Notes: generated from the letters alone by a model not told the origin. A stretch of DNA of 64,000 nucleotides from an uncultured Acetatifactor sp. (GCA_910589035.1 CAJUSI010000026.1:1-64000), one strand, 5' to 3'. Positions 42,982-52,515 are shown, numbered from the stretch's first letter. Numbers and translations: made by a program.

Positions 42982-43302
42982 TTATATTTTTTTATCTTCC
43001 TTTTTTATCATTTTCTTCTCTATTATCCCATAGATTTTCATGACAATTACTGCCTCCAGGATCAGGCCCAATGTGAGAAGAATGCTGTACCAGCCCTGAA
43101 TGATACTTCCCAGATACAATGTCAGCTCCGCAGCCACGCCAAAGCCTATCACCAGCCATCCGCAGACCTTATTGTATTTTTTCACATCCTCCACTTCAAT
43201 ATGGTATTTGTTAAATACCTTGTTCCGCTCCTCACTGGTCAATATCTTAATTCCTGCAGGAAAGCAGATCGCGCCTACAAATAAAAATATGATTATATCC
43301 AT
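42982..43302 (-). CDS. DUF3784 small membrane protein
   Basis: A 106-residue protein with three hydrophobic segments: residues 2-20, about 48-66 and 70-92. The loop LTSEERNKVFNKYHIEVEDVKKYNKVCG between the first two is characteristic of DUF3784. The C-terminus is very basic. It follows the LCP gene by eight bases and is probably co-transcribed. Function unknown. Confidence 0.8.
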   Translation of the reverse strand: MDIIIFLFVGAICFPAGIKILTSEERNKVFNKYHIEVEDVKKYNKVCGWLVIGFGVAAELTLYLGSIIQGWYSILLTLGLILEAVIVMKIYGIIEKKMIKKEDKKI

Positions 43303-43310
43303 CTTCTCTC

Positions 43311-44912
43311 CTATTCTCCGTATAATTTTTCTTTCAGATATCGTATATTGCTGTCAAAATCCACTCCCAGCACCTGCATGCCGCGGATATCCTCATTCCA
43401 GTAGGTTCCCGGCTGGGGAATGCTGTCCGGCACCATTTCATAGGTAAAAAGCTTACCCGCCATCAGGCTTAACCGAAAGCATTCATTGCGGGTCAGATTG
43501 GTGGTCAGATTCGGCATGAGTCCGTTTATCAGGTCTCCTGCTCCTGTAAGGATATTGGAGGGCAGTTTGCCTATCACCGCTGTCAGCACCTTTCTCTGCC
43601 TTTCGGTTCTGCCGAAATCCGTGCCCAGATAACGGTTCCTGCAGTATGCAAGGGCCTGCGGACCGTTCAGATGCACCAGGCCGGGTTGCGAAGGATCCAT
43701 ATCATCCGTGCCCTGGGGCCTGCCCGTAAGCGCATTATACTCCATCAGATAGCCGTTCACATACTCTATTTCCTCCGTGGACAGCTCCAGCTCTATGCCG
43801 TCCACCGCATCCACCAGATTGGCGAAAGCCTCGAAATTCACCAGTATATAGCGGTTCACAGGAATATCAAAATTCTTTTCGATGGTTTCCATCAGCAGCT
43901 CGGCGCCGCCAAAGGAGTAAGCGGCGTTCAGCCGGTTTCCCTGATACCCGGGAATCTCCACATAGATATCCCGCAGCAGGGAGGTCATGTAGATCTTTTT
44001 TGTCCGGCTGCTTATGGACAGAAGGATCATTGCGTCCGACCTCCCGTCCTCCCCGTTCAACCGGGAATCATTCCCGATGAGCAGAATATTTACCACCCCC
44101 TCCTCTTTCAGGGGTGCGTCCGCAACGGAATCAATCTGGTGAAATATCATTTTCCCATATATCATACCCACCAGCTGATACCAGCCGAATCCAATAAGCC
44201 CGAAAATCAATGCCGCTATAATCAGAAACTTTCTCAGCCTGTGCTTCTTTCTGCGCCCCTTTTTCCTGGAGGATTTCTGAATTTCCTGTCCTTTCTTCCT
44301 CATGGGAGCTTCCTCCTTCTGATCCCGCTGCGCTTTCTCCCGGGGCCGTTTTCTCCTCTCAAGCCCCTCCTGCTGCGAATACCGTCCCTCTCTTCGGTTC
44401 CGTGTCTGTCTATAAGAGTAATCCTCCGCCTGATACTGCGCCTCCGTCCTGCCCTGCTTCTCTCTCTCAGGGCCATATGTCTCCTGCTCTCCTCCGCGCC
44501 TTATACGTTCCCCTTCCCGGGAATATCCGTTTCGCCGGGATTCCTCAGTCCTCTGTTCATACTCTGCTCTCCGGGGCCTTTCCATACTCTGGCCGCCCCC
44601 TATCATATCAAGCACGGGAGCTTCTCTTTTCCTTTCCTCCTGATACAGATTCAAATCCTCCCGATAGAAACCCGGCTCATTCTGATATGGATCCGGCTCT
44701 TCTTCCGGATATGGATCCGCTTCCTGAAACCGCCAGTCCTCCCGAAAATGCTCTTCTTCCCGAAGCAGCTGCTCCCTCCGATCAGACCGGTGCCCTGACG
44801 CATCGCTCCTCCCGGGCCGCCGGGAACTCCCGATGACATCCAGCTCTTTTTCCAGGAATGCTTCCAGTCCCCGCTGAATTTCCTCCATCTCATTCTTATC
44901 CTGACTGCCCAT
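43311..44912 (-). CDS. LytR-CpsA-Psr family glycopolymer transferase
   Basis: A 533-residue membrane-anchored LCP enzyme. Members move glycopolymers from a lipid carrier onto peptidoglycan. A charged cytoplasmic tail of about 225 residues, rich in Arg and Glu, precedes one membrane helix (FLIIAALIFGLIGFGWYQLVG). The LCP domain then shows ILLIGNDSR, RSDAMILLSISS, SLLRDIYVEIPGY and YLGTDFGRTERQRKVL, with the Arg and Asp residues that hold the pyrophosphate. The tail is far longer than usual. It could ligate surface glycans such as those made by the Pse locus, but that is a guess. Confidence 0.9.
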   Translation of the reverse strand: MGSQDKNEMEEIQRGLEAFLEKELDVIGSSRRPGRSDASGHRSDRREQLLREEEHFREDWRFQEADPYPEEEPDPYQNEPGFYREDLNLYQEERKREAPVLDMIGGGQSMERPRRAEYEQRTEESRRNGYSREGERIRRGGEQETYGPEREKQGRTEAQYQAEDYSYRQTRNRREGRYSQQEGLERRKRPREKAQRDQKEEAPMRKKGQEIQKSSRKKGRRKKHRLRKFLIIAALIFGLIGFGWYQLVGMIYGKMIFHQIDSVADAPLKEEGVVNILLIGNDSRLNGEDGRSDAMILLSISSRTKKIYMTSLLRDIYVEIPGYQGNRLNAAYSFGGAELLMETIEKNFDIPVNRYILVNFEAFANLVDAVDGIELELSTEEIEYVNGYLMEYNALTGRPQGTDDMDPSQPGLVHLNGPQALAYCRNRYLGTDFGRTERQRKVLTAVIGKLPSNILTGAGDLINGLMPNLTTNLTRNECFRLSLMAGKLFTYEMVPDSIPQPGTYWNEDIRGMQVLGVDFDSNIRYLKEKLYGE

Positions 44913-45446
44913 ATATTATTATCCTCTCCCGCCGGCATTTCCCGGCCTCCGCCGATTTACATTTTACATATCAAAAAGGAGATTGAAAGTACTGCAAGTA
45001 TTGATGCCTAAATAACCTGTCCGCGCAATGAGCAGAAAAGCAAAAAACATGGGAATTAAAAAGCATATTCGTGCTCTCCTTCTTTATAGCTCATTTTATC
45101 ACTGCCCCAGATGAATGGCAATTAGAATTTATGATAAATCGGGAATCGGAAAAACTGTTTATTGCTTTCCCGTAATTTCCTTGCCTTTTTGCATAGCAAA
45201 TATTATAATGAGAAGCAGAGGTTTCATGCTGCCGATCAGTTGTTCGGGGATTAAGCACTGCAATTCCGGTGCTTAACAATGAAATCCTGCTCTTTTTGGC
45301 AAAATCCCGGTCCCGGCTTGTTCGGATTACATAATGTTCGGGTTATCCGGGTTAAATCAAATACTCCGCTGCAAGTAACGTGGTATTTGACCCTCGCGGC
45401 ATTCACAAGTCAATTAAAAATAGGCTTTAATATAGGAGATTTCTTT
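44913..45446. other. Divergent gap
   Basis: Separates the LCP gene from the 5'-nucleotidase gene. It contains one copy of the 55-65-bp unit at 45270-45329 and otherwise no gene. Small open frames here have no support. Confidence 0.55.
45270..45329 (+). repeat. 55-65-bp interspersed unit, third copy
   Basis: GGTGCTTAACAATGAAATCC, then TTTTTGGCAAAATC, then CGGCTTGTTCGGATTA match the minus-strand units at 25373-25485. It lies upstream of the nucleotidase gene. Confidence 0.7.
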
Positions 45447-47393
45447 ATGAAAAAATACCTTTTAAAATTAGCTGTCTGTTGTCTGGCCCTCGCCCTTTTC
45501 CTTCCCGCCATAAGCGCCGCATCCGCGGAGAGTTCCGGCAGGAAGGTGGATATCCTCTTTCTTCATGACACCCATTCTCACCTGAACAGCTTTCTCACGG
45601 TGGAAAATGGCCAGGATACCGTTTTGGGCGGATTCGCAAAAATAAAAACCCTGATCGACCAGGTGAAGGAAACCAATCCGGATGCCCTGGTGCTGGATGC
45701 CGGGGATTTCTCCATGGGAACCCTGGTACAGACTATTTATCATACGGATGCGGCGGAGCTTAAGATGCTGGGAGCCCTGGGGTGTGACGCGGCCACATTG
45801 GGCAATCATGAATTTGACTATCGTTCCTCCGGCCTGGCAGGTGCGCTGAATGCGGCTGCGGAAAGCGGTGAGCCCGTTCCTGCCATGGTATTATGTAATA
45901 TTGACTGGGAAGCCATGGAAGCAGAGGGTCTGACACAGGACCAGCTGCTTCTGAAAAATGCCTTTGAGAATTACGGCATGGAGGATTATATTGTATTGAC
46001 AAAGGGAGATGTAAAAATTGCCGTATTCGGCATCTTCGGCGAGGATTCCCTTGCCTGCGCCCCCACCTGCGTACTGCAGTTTAAAGATGCCCCGGAAGCA
46101 GCGGCCTCCGTTGTCGCCGAAATCAAAGAGAAGGAAGAGGTTGATATGATTGTCTGCCTCTCCCACAGCGGAACCAATGAAGAGGAAAGCAAGTCCGAGG
46201 ATGAAATTCTTGCCAAGGCAGTCCCGGAGATCGACCTGATTATCAGCGGACATACCCATTCCACCTTAACCGCCCCCATCTGTCATGGCAATACCTATAT
46301 TGTGTCCTGCGGCTCCTATGGAAGGAACCTGGGTTCCCTGTCCATGTCCCAGCAGCCGGACGGCCGATGGCATATGGAGCATTATGAATTGCTTCCCGTC
46401 ACTGAGACCGTTCAGTCGGATGCCGCCGCCCAGGCCAAAATCGACCTTCTCATGGAAAAAGTAGATTCCGCATATCTGTCCCGGTTCGGATACACGAGGC
46501 AGCAGGTACTGGCACAGAATACCGTTGCCTTTTCCACCTCCGATGACTTGTACAATATTCACACCGAACACAACCTGGGTAATCTTCTGGCGGATGCCTT
46601 TGCCTACGCCGTAAACCAGTCCGGTGATTCCGACACCCATCCCGTGGACGTGGCCATCGTACCTTCCGGCTGCGTGCGGGATACCTTCGCCACAGGCGAT
46701 ATCACTGTGGAGGATGTCTTTAATGCCTACTCCCTGGGAATCGGTGCCGACGGCATTCCCGGCTACCCCCTGATCAGCATCTATCTGACAGGCGCGGAGC
46801 TGAAGACCGGCGCGGAGATCGATGCCTCCGTTTCGGATTTTATGCCCTCTGCGCGCCTATACCTGAGCGGGATTCATTTTTCCTTCAACCCCCACCGGCT
46901 GATTCTGAATAAGGTCACCGACTGCTATATGACCGACGAAAAGGGCAGCAGGGTGGAAATCGAGGATGACAGGCTTTACCGCGTTGTATGCGATCTGTAC
47001 AGCGGCCAGATGCTTGGAGCCGTAACGGATGTATCCTATGGCATACTGTCTGTCCGCCCCAAATTTGCGGACGGTACTCCCATCGAAAACATTGAAGATG
47101 CCATTATCACAGCTAACGGGCAGGAAATCAAGGCCTGGGCCGCCATCGCAGAATATCTGGCTTCCATGGAAGACACGGATGGGGATGGTATCTCCAATGT
47201 GCCGGAATCCTATGCCTCTGCGCAGGGACGCAAAATCGTTGAGAATAGCCGCTCCATCGGCGACCTGCTGAAAAATCCCAATAAATATGCGCTGATCATC
47301 TTGGGCGTTCTTTTGACGGTGCTGGTCATTCTCATTCTGTTAATCCTTTTCATTGTAAAGAGGATTCGAAAGCTGATACGGAAAAAGGCGTAG
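45447..47393 (+). CDS. Membrane-anchored 5'-nucleotidase/UshA-type phosphoesterase
   Basis: A 648-residue secreted enzyme. A signal peptide (MKKYLLKLAVCCLALALFLP) is followed by a metallophosphatase domain with LHDTHSHL, DAGDFSMG, GNHEFDYR and GHTHSTL. The C-terminal nucleotidase domain includes NLLADAFAYAVNQSG and a substrate-side FNAYSLGI. A membrane helix and basic tail at residues 618-648 anchor it, in place of an LPXTG signal. It probably hydrolyses extracellular nucleotides for nucleoside and phosphate uptake. AGGAG lies eight bases before the ATG. A terminator overlaps its stop. Confidence 0.92.
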   Translation: MKKYLLKLAVCCLALALFLPAISAASAESSGRKVDILFLHDTHSHLNSFLTVENGQDTVLGGFAKIKTLIDQVKETNPDALVLDAGDFSMGTLVQTIYHTDAAELKMLGALGCDAATLGNHEFDYRSSGLAGALNAAAESGEPVPAMVLCNIDWEAMEAEGLTQDQLLLKNAFENYGMEDYIVLTKGDVKIAVFGIFGEDSLACAPTCVLQFKDAPEAAASVVAEIKEKEEVDMIVCLSHSGTNEEESKSEDEILAKAVPEIDLIISGHTHSTLTAPICHGNTYIVSCGSYGRNLGSLSMSQQPDGRWHMEHYELLPVTETVQSDAAAQAKIDLLMEKVDSAYLSRFGYTRQQVLAQNTVAFSTSDDLYNIHTEHNLGNLLADAFAYAVNQSGDSDTHPVDVAIVPSGCVRDTFATGDITVEDVFNAYSLGIGADGIPGYPLISIYLTGAELKTGAEIDASVSDFMPSARLYLSGIHFSFNPHRLILNKVTDCYMTDEKGSRVEIEDDRLYRVVCDLYSGQMLGAVTDVSYGILSVRPKFADGTPIENIEDAIITANGQEIKAWAAIAEYLASMEDTDGDGISNVPESYASAQGRKIVENSRSIGDLLKNPNKYALIILGVLLTVLVILILLILFIVKRIRKLIRKKA

Positions 47394-47411
47394 GATTCCC
47401 TGCGCCTTTTT
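47382..47411 (+). terminator. Terminator at the nucleotidase stop
   Basis: AAAAAGGCG pairs with CGCCTTTTT across a 12-base loop, and the stem begins inside the last codons of the gene. Confidence 0.85.
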
Positions 47412-47480
47412 GTTCTATTTCAATCAATATCCATACTCATTTATCCCACGAATATGTCTGTCATAATATTTACCGTTCCC

Positions 47481-49289
47481 TCATTTCCTTTTTAAATGGT
47501 AAATGCAGAAATGCTCCGCAACCTTCTCCCGGCATTCCAATTCCAGATCGATTCCCTTCTCCTCATAAAGCGCGGACAGCCATGCAAGATCGCTTCCTTC
47601 TTCCGCCACAAAATACACATTATCCTTCTCAATCAATGCCGTCGGTACGGAATCAATGCCAAACTGACCGTACTTTTCCCCGCAAAGCGGACTCTTGGCC
47701 AGCCATCCCCCGCAGATATCGTAATTCTCCAACCCGGAATATCTCCCGGTGAAAATCGCTTCCGAGTAATTTACCGTGGAGTATACATCCATAAAATAAA
47801 AATTGTCTTCCCTGTCCCTGCAATATGCAAGCAATTCCTCCCATTCCTCATTGAACGCCACCGTTTTCTCATAGGTCATCCCAAGCCCCTGGCAGGAATA
47901 TACTGCCACAGCGCCTGCTCCCGCCAGAGAAAATGCGGAAAAAAGAGTCAATACCATCTTCTTTTTCCGTAGACTACCATTTCGATGCAGCCAGCTCATC
48001 TCCTCAAAAATCAGAACCAGCAGGCAGACCATTTCCATAAGGAACAGAGAATGGGTTACCCGGGGCGGAGTTCTCTGCTTCAGTATAATATACATCCACA
48101 GCCCCGAGCGCAGGAAAAACATGAAAACCATATATACAATATTCTGAATTCTCCCGGAAAGGAGGGTCAGAAGCAAAAATACAAAGTACAGGGCCATGCA
48201 TACAATATTCCAGGGGTAATCTTCCTGTGCAAGCTTCCGGTCAAAGAGCACTCTGTGAGCGTAGGACCAGACGCCCTCTTTCAGGGGCAGCCGGAACATG
48301 CCATAATAGACTTTACTGATTCCCTGATGTTCAGAAATTCTACTGTCATTGACATAATCCACCACACTGCGCAGCGTCTCGCTGGTAATTTCCTCATCCA
48401 GAGACAGATTATAATTTTTTAGAAGCTCATACTGAACCTCTGAAATCCCTGCAGACCGGTAGAACTCCTGGTTATCCTCATAGGACGGCAGCGCCAGAAA
48501 ATCATAGAGCTGGGTTCTGTACTCAAACACCCTTCGATATTCCTGCCAGTCCTGACCAGGATATGCGGCATGATCCAGCCCATATAAAACAAACACACCC
48601 AATACCAGGCTGCCCCAGAATACACTCCATTGCCCTATTTCCTTTCTCTTCAAAGCAAATCTATTATTCCTATAATAGCAGATTATTGTCAGCAACACAG
48701 AAAATGGCAGAAGAAACAGAAAAATTTCTGTTCTCAGGCAAAAAGCAAGCAAATATTGCAACAAAATTCTTATATAACAGAAAATACTCCTTTTTGATGC
48801 GAAATTCATTTCCCCTGTACAGTACAAATCCATAGTTGCTGAAGTCATAAGCAGTGCTGCTGCATATGTGTATTGTATCATTACAAGTTCACATACCATG
48901 ATACTGATCAAAAGTATATTTGCAGATATTAAAAGTATTAGACGTGTCACTTTATGAAAATTTAGTTTCTTTGCCAGACATATCAGGATACTGTAAAGCG
49001 ACAGGAACTGAACTGTCACTAAAAACAATCCAAACCAAGGTATTGCGTTATTCAATTGGTATAATCCAGAAAATAGCGTATTTAATAATACAATTATTTG
49101 AATATTATGGTTATCAGGAATACCTGTATATTTTCCCGAAATAATAGACGCAATAAAAACATCATCATTCATTGCATAACGGTAATCGAAAAGCAGGGAG
49201 AGCAGCACCATAATACCGACAATTGCTGCCGCCTCCACTATTTTTATCAAAAACTTCTCCTCGTGGATTTTCTGTCTCAAGCCCATCAT
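47481..49289 (-). CDS. Polytopic membrane protein, GT-C-like, unrecognised
   Basis: A 602-residue protein with about eleven hydrophobic segments and a C-terminal soluble domain of about 110 residues. The first outer loop reads RYAMNDDVFIASIISGKYTG, an acidic pair as in GT-C glycosyltransferases, and a long loop near residues 255-350 is soluble. I cannot assign a family. Related topology is seen in the DUF6044-like proteins of this window, but sequence similarity is not obvious. The start is chosen at an ATG with GGAG five bases upstream. Confidence 0.6.
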   Translation of the reverse strand: MMGLRQKIHEEKFLIKIVEAAAIVGIMVLLSLLFDYRYAMNDDVFIASIISGKYTGIPDNHNIQIIVLLNTLFSGLYQLNNAIPWFGLFLVTVQFLSLYSILICLAKKLNFHKVTRLILLISANILLISIMVCELVMIQYTYAAALLMTSATMDLYCTGEMNFASKRSIFCYIRILLQYLLAFCLRTEIFLFLLPFSVLLTIICYYRNNRFALKRKEIGQWSVFWGSLVLGVFVLYGLDHAAYPGQDWQEYRRVFEYRTQLYDFLALPSYEDNQEFYRSAGISEVQYELLKNYNLSLDEEITSETLRSVVDYVNDSRISEHQGISKVYYGMFRLPLKEGVWSYAHRVLFDRKLAQEDYPWNIVCMALYFVFLLLTLLSGRIQNIVYMVFMFFLRSGLWMYIILKQRTPPRVTHSLFLMEMVCLLVLIFEEMSWLHRNGSLRKKKMVLTLFSAFSLAGAGAVAVYSCQGLGMTYEKTVAFNEEWEELLAYCRDREDNFYFMDVYSTVNYSEAIFTGRYSGLENYDICGGWLAKSPLCGEKYGQFGIDSVPTALIEKDNVYFVAEEGSDLAWLSALYEEKGIDLELECREKVAEHFCIYHLKRK

Positions 49290-49434
49290 TCCGTCTCCAT
49301 TTTCCATTCGGCCCCTGCCCCCGGCGCACGGCCGGAACCAGAAGCAGCTCTGAAAGAGCTGTTTCTGAACGGTTCCTGAATATCTGTGTAACAATCTTAT
49401 TTTACCATGAGCGTCCGCTCTTATCAAGCCGCCC

Positions 49435-50112
49435 CTACAATTCCTTCCTCAAAGGAGCTGCCTGAGCCATTTTCGACATGGGGCGCTTATAGACCAGAAG
49501 AGAAATAAGGTATTCCCCGATTGCGCCGACGCCGATGCAGGCCAGGCCGATTGCCGCTGCCAGGATAAGAGAGGCTTTGCCCTGATTGAAGACAGTCCAG
49601 TTCAACTCCACAGGCATTCCCATATTAACCGAAATGAAGATAATCGGAAACAGAAAGAGCAAGGACAGCACAAAGTATTTGTAGGCACTTCCCAGATACA
49701 GCATCATGGCCATTGCCACCAATCCCAGAAGCACCAGCTCGCTGCACACGCTGCTCCTTATCTCAGGAAGGTTCCAGGCCATAACCGCTCGCACCAGTGC
49801 CACCACCAGGTATAAGAAAGTCACACAGCTCCAGGCAAGCACCGCAGGCACGCTTGTCTGCAGCTTCTTTCTGACTGGTGAAGTCAATATCAGATTTGAT
49901 ACGCTGAGAGAATACAGCATCTGAACCGGCAGCATGCCGATGCACAGAAAAACTACCTGTCCGGGAATGCCTCCTCTGAAGTTATTTGTGGAAATCTGTA
50001 AAAAGAGGAATAAGCCTCCAAACAGGAAAAAAGCAATTCCCTGAACAATACTCATCACCAGGCCGTACCCGTGGCGCAAAATCTTAAATCCAAGCTTCCA
50101 GTTATTTATCAT
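49435..50112 (-). CDS. ABC transporter membrane subunit (second)
   Basis: A 225-residue protein with six hydrophobic segments and no recognisable sugar or peptide specificity motif. It overlaps the preceding membrane-subunit gene by 11 bases and lies in a run gntR - ATPase - two membrane proteins. That organisation resembles YtrA-type systems responding to cell-envelope stress. GAGGAGGG lies four bases before the ATG. Its last residues (MAQAAPLRKEL) are soluble. Confidence 0.75.
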   Translation of the reverse strand: MINNWKLGFKILRHGYGLVMSIVQGIAFFLFGGLFLFLQISTNNFRGGIPGQVVFLCIGMLPVQMLYSLSVSNLILTSPVRKKLQTSVPAVLAWSCVTFLYLVVALVRAVMAWNLPEIRSSVCSELVLLGLVAMAMMLYLGSAYKYFVLSLLFLFPIIFISVNMGMPVELNWTVFNQGKASLILAAAIGLACIGVGAIGEYLISLLVYKRPMSKMAQAAPLRKEL

Positions 50113-50788
50113 AATACCCTCCTCTACACTTTCTCATAGCGATGTACACTGTCAGAACGCTGGCTCCGGCGCATAAAAGCATATTCAGCAGATTGAAAAG
50201 CCAGATGCTGTGTCCTGACGAGAGTATCAGGTACGGGCACAGCGCCGTAAGTATCATGCACGGATAACCGATAAGAAGATTGATCCAGAACAGGCTTCCG
50301 AATCTGGAAAGGAATGTCCCGACTGTGGAAAAGAAGTAGGAAGTCAGTGCAAAACACAGCAGTATGCCGATTTTCACACCTGTCTGAACCGCTCCCCCGC
50401 CGTCCCCCGCAAGCCCCCTCCCGCTTAAAAAGGCAATACCGCGAAGCCGGAGCACATAATGTCCCGCGCCCGCAATCAGCAGGCTGAAGAGAAACTTTCT
50501 CCCCAGATCCATTATCAGAGCATTCCGCAAAAGTCCCATCCCTCTGCCGGAGGTTTTGAGGTAATCTATTTTCTCAGGATCCCTCGCCTGTATCCCACCA
50601 AACAGCCAGGAATCGGAAAGGATCTCCGCCATGGTCAGCAATACAGCCGCCAATAGTATCGCCGCCTCCTTAATATTGCTTCCCATCCATGCAATGAGTC
50701 CGATCATCGATACCGGCATCAGGATGTACATGACTATCCGATATGCAGCGGAGGTAAATACCAGATAGCTTTTTATCATTTTTCTCAT
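50102..50788 (-). CDS. ABC transporter membrane subunit (first)
   Basis: A 228-residue protein with about five or six membrane segments. LLTMAEILSDSWLFGGIQARDPEKIDYLK near residue 50 lies in a cytoplasmic loop that could meet the ATPase. No family is recognised with certainty. The start is uncertain: AAGGA is 12 bases before the chosen ATG, and a Met four codons earlier directly abuts it. The GTTCTTTCCAT repeat copy separates it from the ATPase gene. Confidence 0.7.
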   Translation of the reverse strand: MRKMIKSYLVFTSAAYRIVMYILMPVSMIGLIAWMGSNIKEAAILLAAVLLTMAEILSDSWLFGGIQARDPEKIDYLKTSGRGMGLLRNALIMDLGRKFLFSLLIAGAGHYVLRLRGIAFLSGRGLAGDGGGAVQTGVKIGILLCFALTSYFFSTVGTFLSRFGSLFWINLLIGYPCMILTALCPYLILSSGHSIWLFNLLNMLLCAGASVLTVYIAMRKCRGGYYDK

Positions 50789-50809
50789 ATTTAAAGCCAT
50801 TCCTTCCCG

Positions 50810-50912
50810 GTTCTTTCCATTGTTTGCTGATTCAGTGCGTTCCCGATTAGAATTTCACGAAATACCATATTTATCTGATTGGGAATATTGTTATTTCAAC
50901 AAAGCGTGGAAA
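50810..50912. repeat. Interspersed repeat (GTTCTTTCCAT family), copy 4, complete
   Basis: GTTCTTTCCATTGTTTGCTG at the left and TTTCAACAAAGCGTGGAAAG at the right are imperfect inverted ends. This 103-bp copy is the most complete and lies inside the ABC-transporter operon, between ATPase and membrane subunits. Confidence 0.82.
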
Positions 50913-51004
50913 GCCCCATTTCTCTTGACCCGGTTCCAGACAAAGCGAACCGGAATTCTGCATTATAAACCCAGAATGTTCTCTGAACCCTTTCGGCAAA
51001 ACTC

Positions 51005-52057
51005 TCACGAAAGCTTCAGCTTCGTATTGGCTTTCATAACCGCCACACTGATCTGGGAGAGAGTCGGCACCTCCACAGCGATATCCATTCCCGCCAGCTG
51101 TTCCAGCTTTTGTGCCAGGCAGATCCCCTCGAATCCATATGCATTTCTGGTCATGGAGAACAGAATTTCCTTGGCCCTTTCCGCGTCTGACGTCTCTCCT
51201 TTTACCAGGAGATATTTTTCCTTCAGGTTTTCCACGAAGCCCGCCTCCACGATATTGCCATGTTCCAGGATAATGGCGTAATCCGTCACATTTTCCATAT
51301 CCGCTATGTTATGGGTGGAAAAAAAGACGGAGCGCTCCCCGTTTCCCTGTTCCAGGTAATCCCGTATCATATCGCAGAGCTTATCCCGCATCAGCGGGTC
51401 CAGAGGAGAAGCTGGTTCATCCAGAATCAAAAGTTCCGTTTCCCTGGCAAGGACCGAGGCCAGCATCAGCTTCATTTTGTTTCCGTCAGAAAGCTTTTTG
51501 ACTTCCTTGCTCCGGCTCCCCTCGATCCCCAGTTCCCGGCAGATTCCGCGGAATCTGTCCTTATCAAAGTGCTCAAACAGGAGCTCTCCCACTTTCTCCA
51601 CCTGTCCAATAGTCCACTGGGGGAGAAAGTAGCAGCCCGGCCCTGTATAGCCAATGCGCTCCTGTGCATTGCGCTCCTGTGCATTGCGCTCCTGCATATT
51701 GCGTTCCGGTATATTACTGTCTGTCTTTTTCCCATCACAGCCAAAATAGGAAATCTCTCCCTTGAAGTCCAGGCGTATGCCGGCCAGAATATTCAGCAGA
51801 GTGGTTTTGCCCGCGCCGTTTTCTCCAATCAGGGCAGTGGCAAAGCCTTTGGGAATGCCAAACTTTGGAATTGACAGTTCAAAGCCCTTGTATTTCTTAT
51901 ACAGATTCCTCCCGCTTATTACTTCTTCTATCTCTGCTGTTCTTCTTATCGTCTTCTCTTCCATTTCCGCTGTTCTTCCCGCCGCTTTCTCTTCTGTTTC
52001 CGCTGTTCTTCCCGCCGTTTTCTCTGCTGTTTCCGCCATGCCTTCTGCCGTCTTCAT
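51005..52057 (-). CDS. ABC transporter ATP-binding subunit with repeat inserts
   Basis: A 350-residue ATPase. Walker A is GENGAGKTTLL near residue 85, the signature is the divergent VKKLSDGNKMKLML, Walker B LLILDEPASPLDP, and the switch His lies in FFSTHNIAD. Before the domain, residues 8-50 form four 11-residue repeats (AEKTAGRTAET type). Between Walker A and the Q-loop a second insert repeats NAQER several times. ATPases of YtrB type lack both. GGGAGG lies seven bases before the chosen ATG. The gene starts 18 bases after the gntR stop and should be co-regulated. Confidence 0.9.
   Translation of the reverse strand: MKTAEGMAETAEKTAGRTAETEEKAAGRTAEMEEKTIRRTAEIEEVISGRNLYKKYKGFELSIPKFGIPKGFATALIGENGAGKTTLLNILAGIRLDFKGEISYFGCDGKKTDSNIPERNMQERNAQERNAQERIGYTGPGCYFLPQWTIGQVEKVGELLFEHFDKDRFRGICRELGIEGSRSKEVKKLSDGNKMKLMLASVLARETELLILDEPASPLDPLMRDKLCDMIRDYLEQGNGERSVFFSTHNIADMENVTDYAIILEHGNIVEAGFVENLKEKYLLVKGETSDAERAKEILFSMTRNAYGFEGICLAQKLEQLAGMDIAVEVPTLSQISVAVMKANTKLKLS
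51656..51715 (-). repeat. 15-bp in-frame tandem repeat in ABC ATPase
   Basis: Four 15-bp units, GCGCTCCTGTGCATT and variants, encode the NAQER/NMQER repeats between Walker A and the Q-loop. Confidence 0.92.
51908..52036 (-). repeat. 33-bp in-frame tandem repeat in ABC ATPase
   Basis: About four 33-bp units encode successive 11-residue repeats AETAEKTAGRT, AETEEKAAGRT, AEMEEKTIRRT and AEIEEVISGRN before the ATPase domain. Confidence 0.9.
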
Positions 52058-52075
52058 CGCTATTCCTCCCATTTG

Positions 52076-52453
52076 TCATGCCTCCTCTTCCATTTTCAGC
52101 AATGTCCGCAGCGTTATTTCCAATTCCCCAGGCGCCATTCCCGCTATCTGCGCAGCATGTATGGCCTCCATTAAAGCTGTCTCCACCTTGCGCAGGTGCT
52201 GTTCCCTGAGCATTTCGCTGTCCTGGGCATTCACATAAAATCCTTTTCCCTGAGCCGCCGTCACAAGCCCTTCCGCCTCCAGCTGTTCGTATGCCTTCAT
52301 TGTGGTGATAACGCTGATTTTCAGTTCCTTTGCCAGTCCCCGAATGGACGGAAGGTATTCCCCTTCCTTCAGCTTTCCCACCAGAATATCTGCTTTCATC
52401 TGTTCGGCTATCTGTTGATATATTGGTACTCCAGAATTCTGCAGTAATTTCAA
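52076..52453 (-). CDS. GntR-family regulator, YtrA subfamily
   Basis: A 125-residue repressor of the short YtrA type: a winged helix (GVPIYQQIAEQMKADILVGK, YLPSIRGLAKELKISVITTMKAYEQLEAEGLV) followed by a short dimerising helix pair instead of an effector domain. The start is TTG, with GGAG five bases upstream and AAGGAGG further back. It heads the ABC-transporter genes and probably represses its own promoter. Confidence 0.9.
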   Translation of the reverse strand: MKLLQNSGVPIYQQIAEQMKADILVGKLKEGEYLPSIRGLAKELKISVITTMKAYEQLEAEGLVTAAQGKGFYVNAQDSEMLREQHLRKVETALMEAIHAAQIAGMAPGELEITLRTLLKMEEEA

Positions 52454-52486
52454 TGTTACTCCGTACCTCCTTCTGTTTATATGTTA

Positions 52487-52515
52487 TATATACAGCATTA
52501 TCAGTATATTGTCAA
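52487..52515 (-). promoter_or_regulatory. gntR/ABC operon promoter
   Basis: On the minus strand TTGACA (52515-52510), 17 bases and TATATA (52492-52487) precede gntR. The dyad ATATAC, ten bases, GTATAT covers the spacer and -10 and is a candidate GntR operator. Confidence 0.65.

Noticed and set aside
43671..44798. 375-codon plus-strand frame, partly hydrophobic
   Set aside because: Antisense to the LCP gene; the hydrophobic look comes from complementing charged codons.
45091..45279. 62-codon minus-strand frame in the gap after the LCP gene
   Set aside because: No ribosome binding site, no homology, and it borders the dispersed repeat unit.
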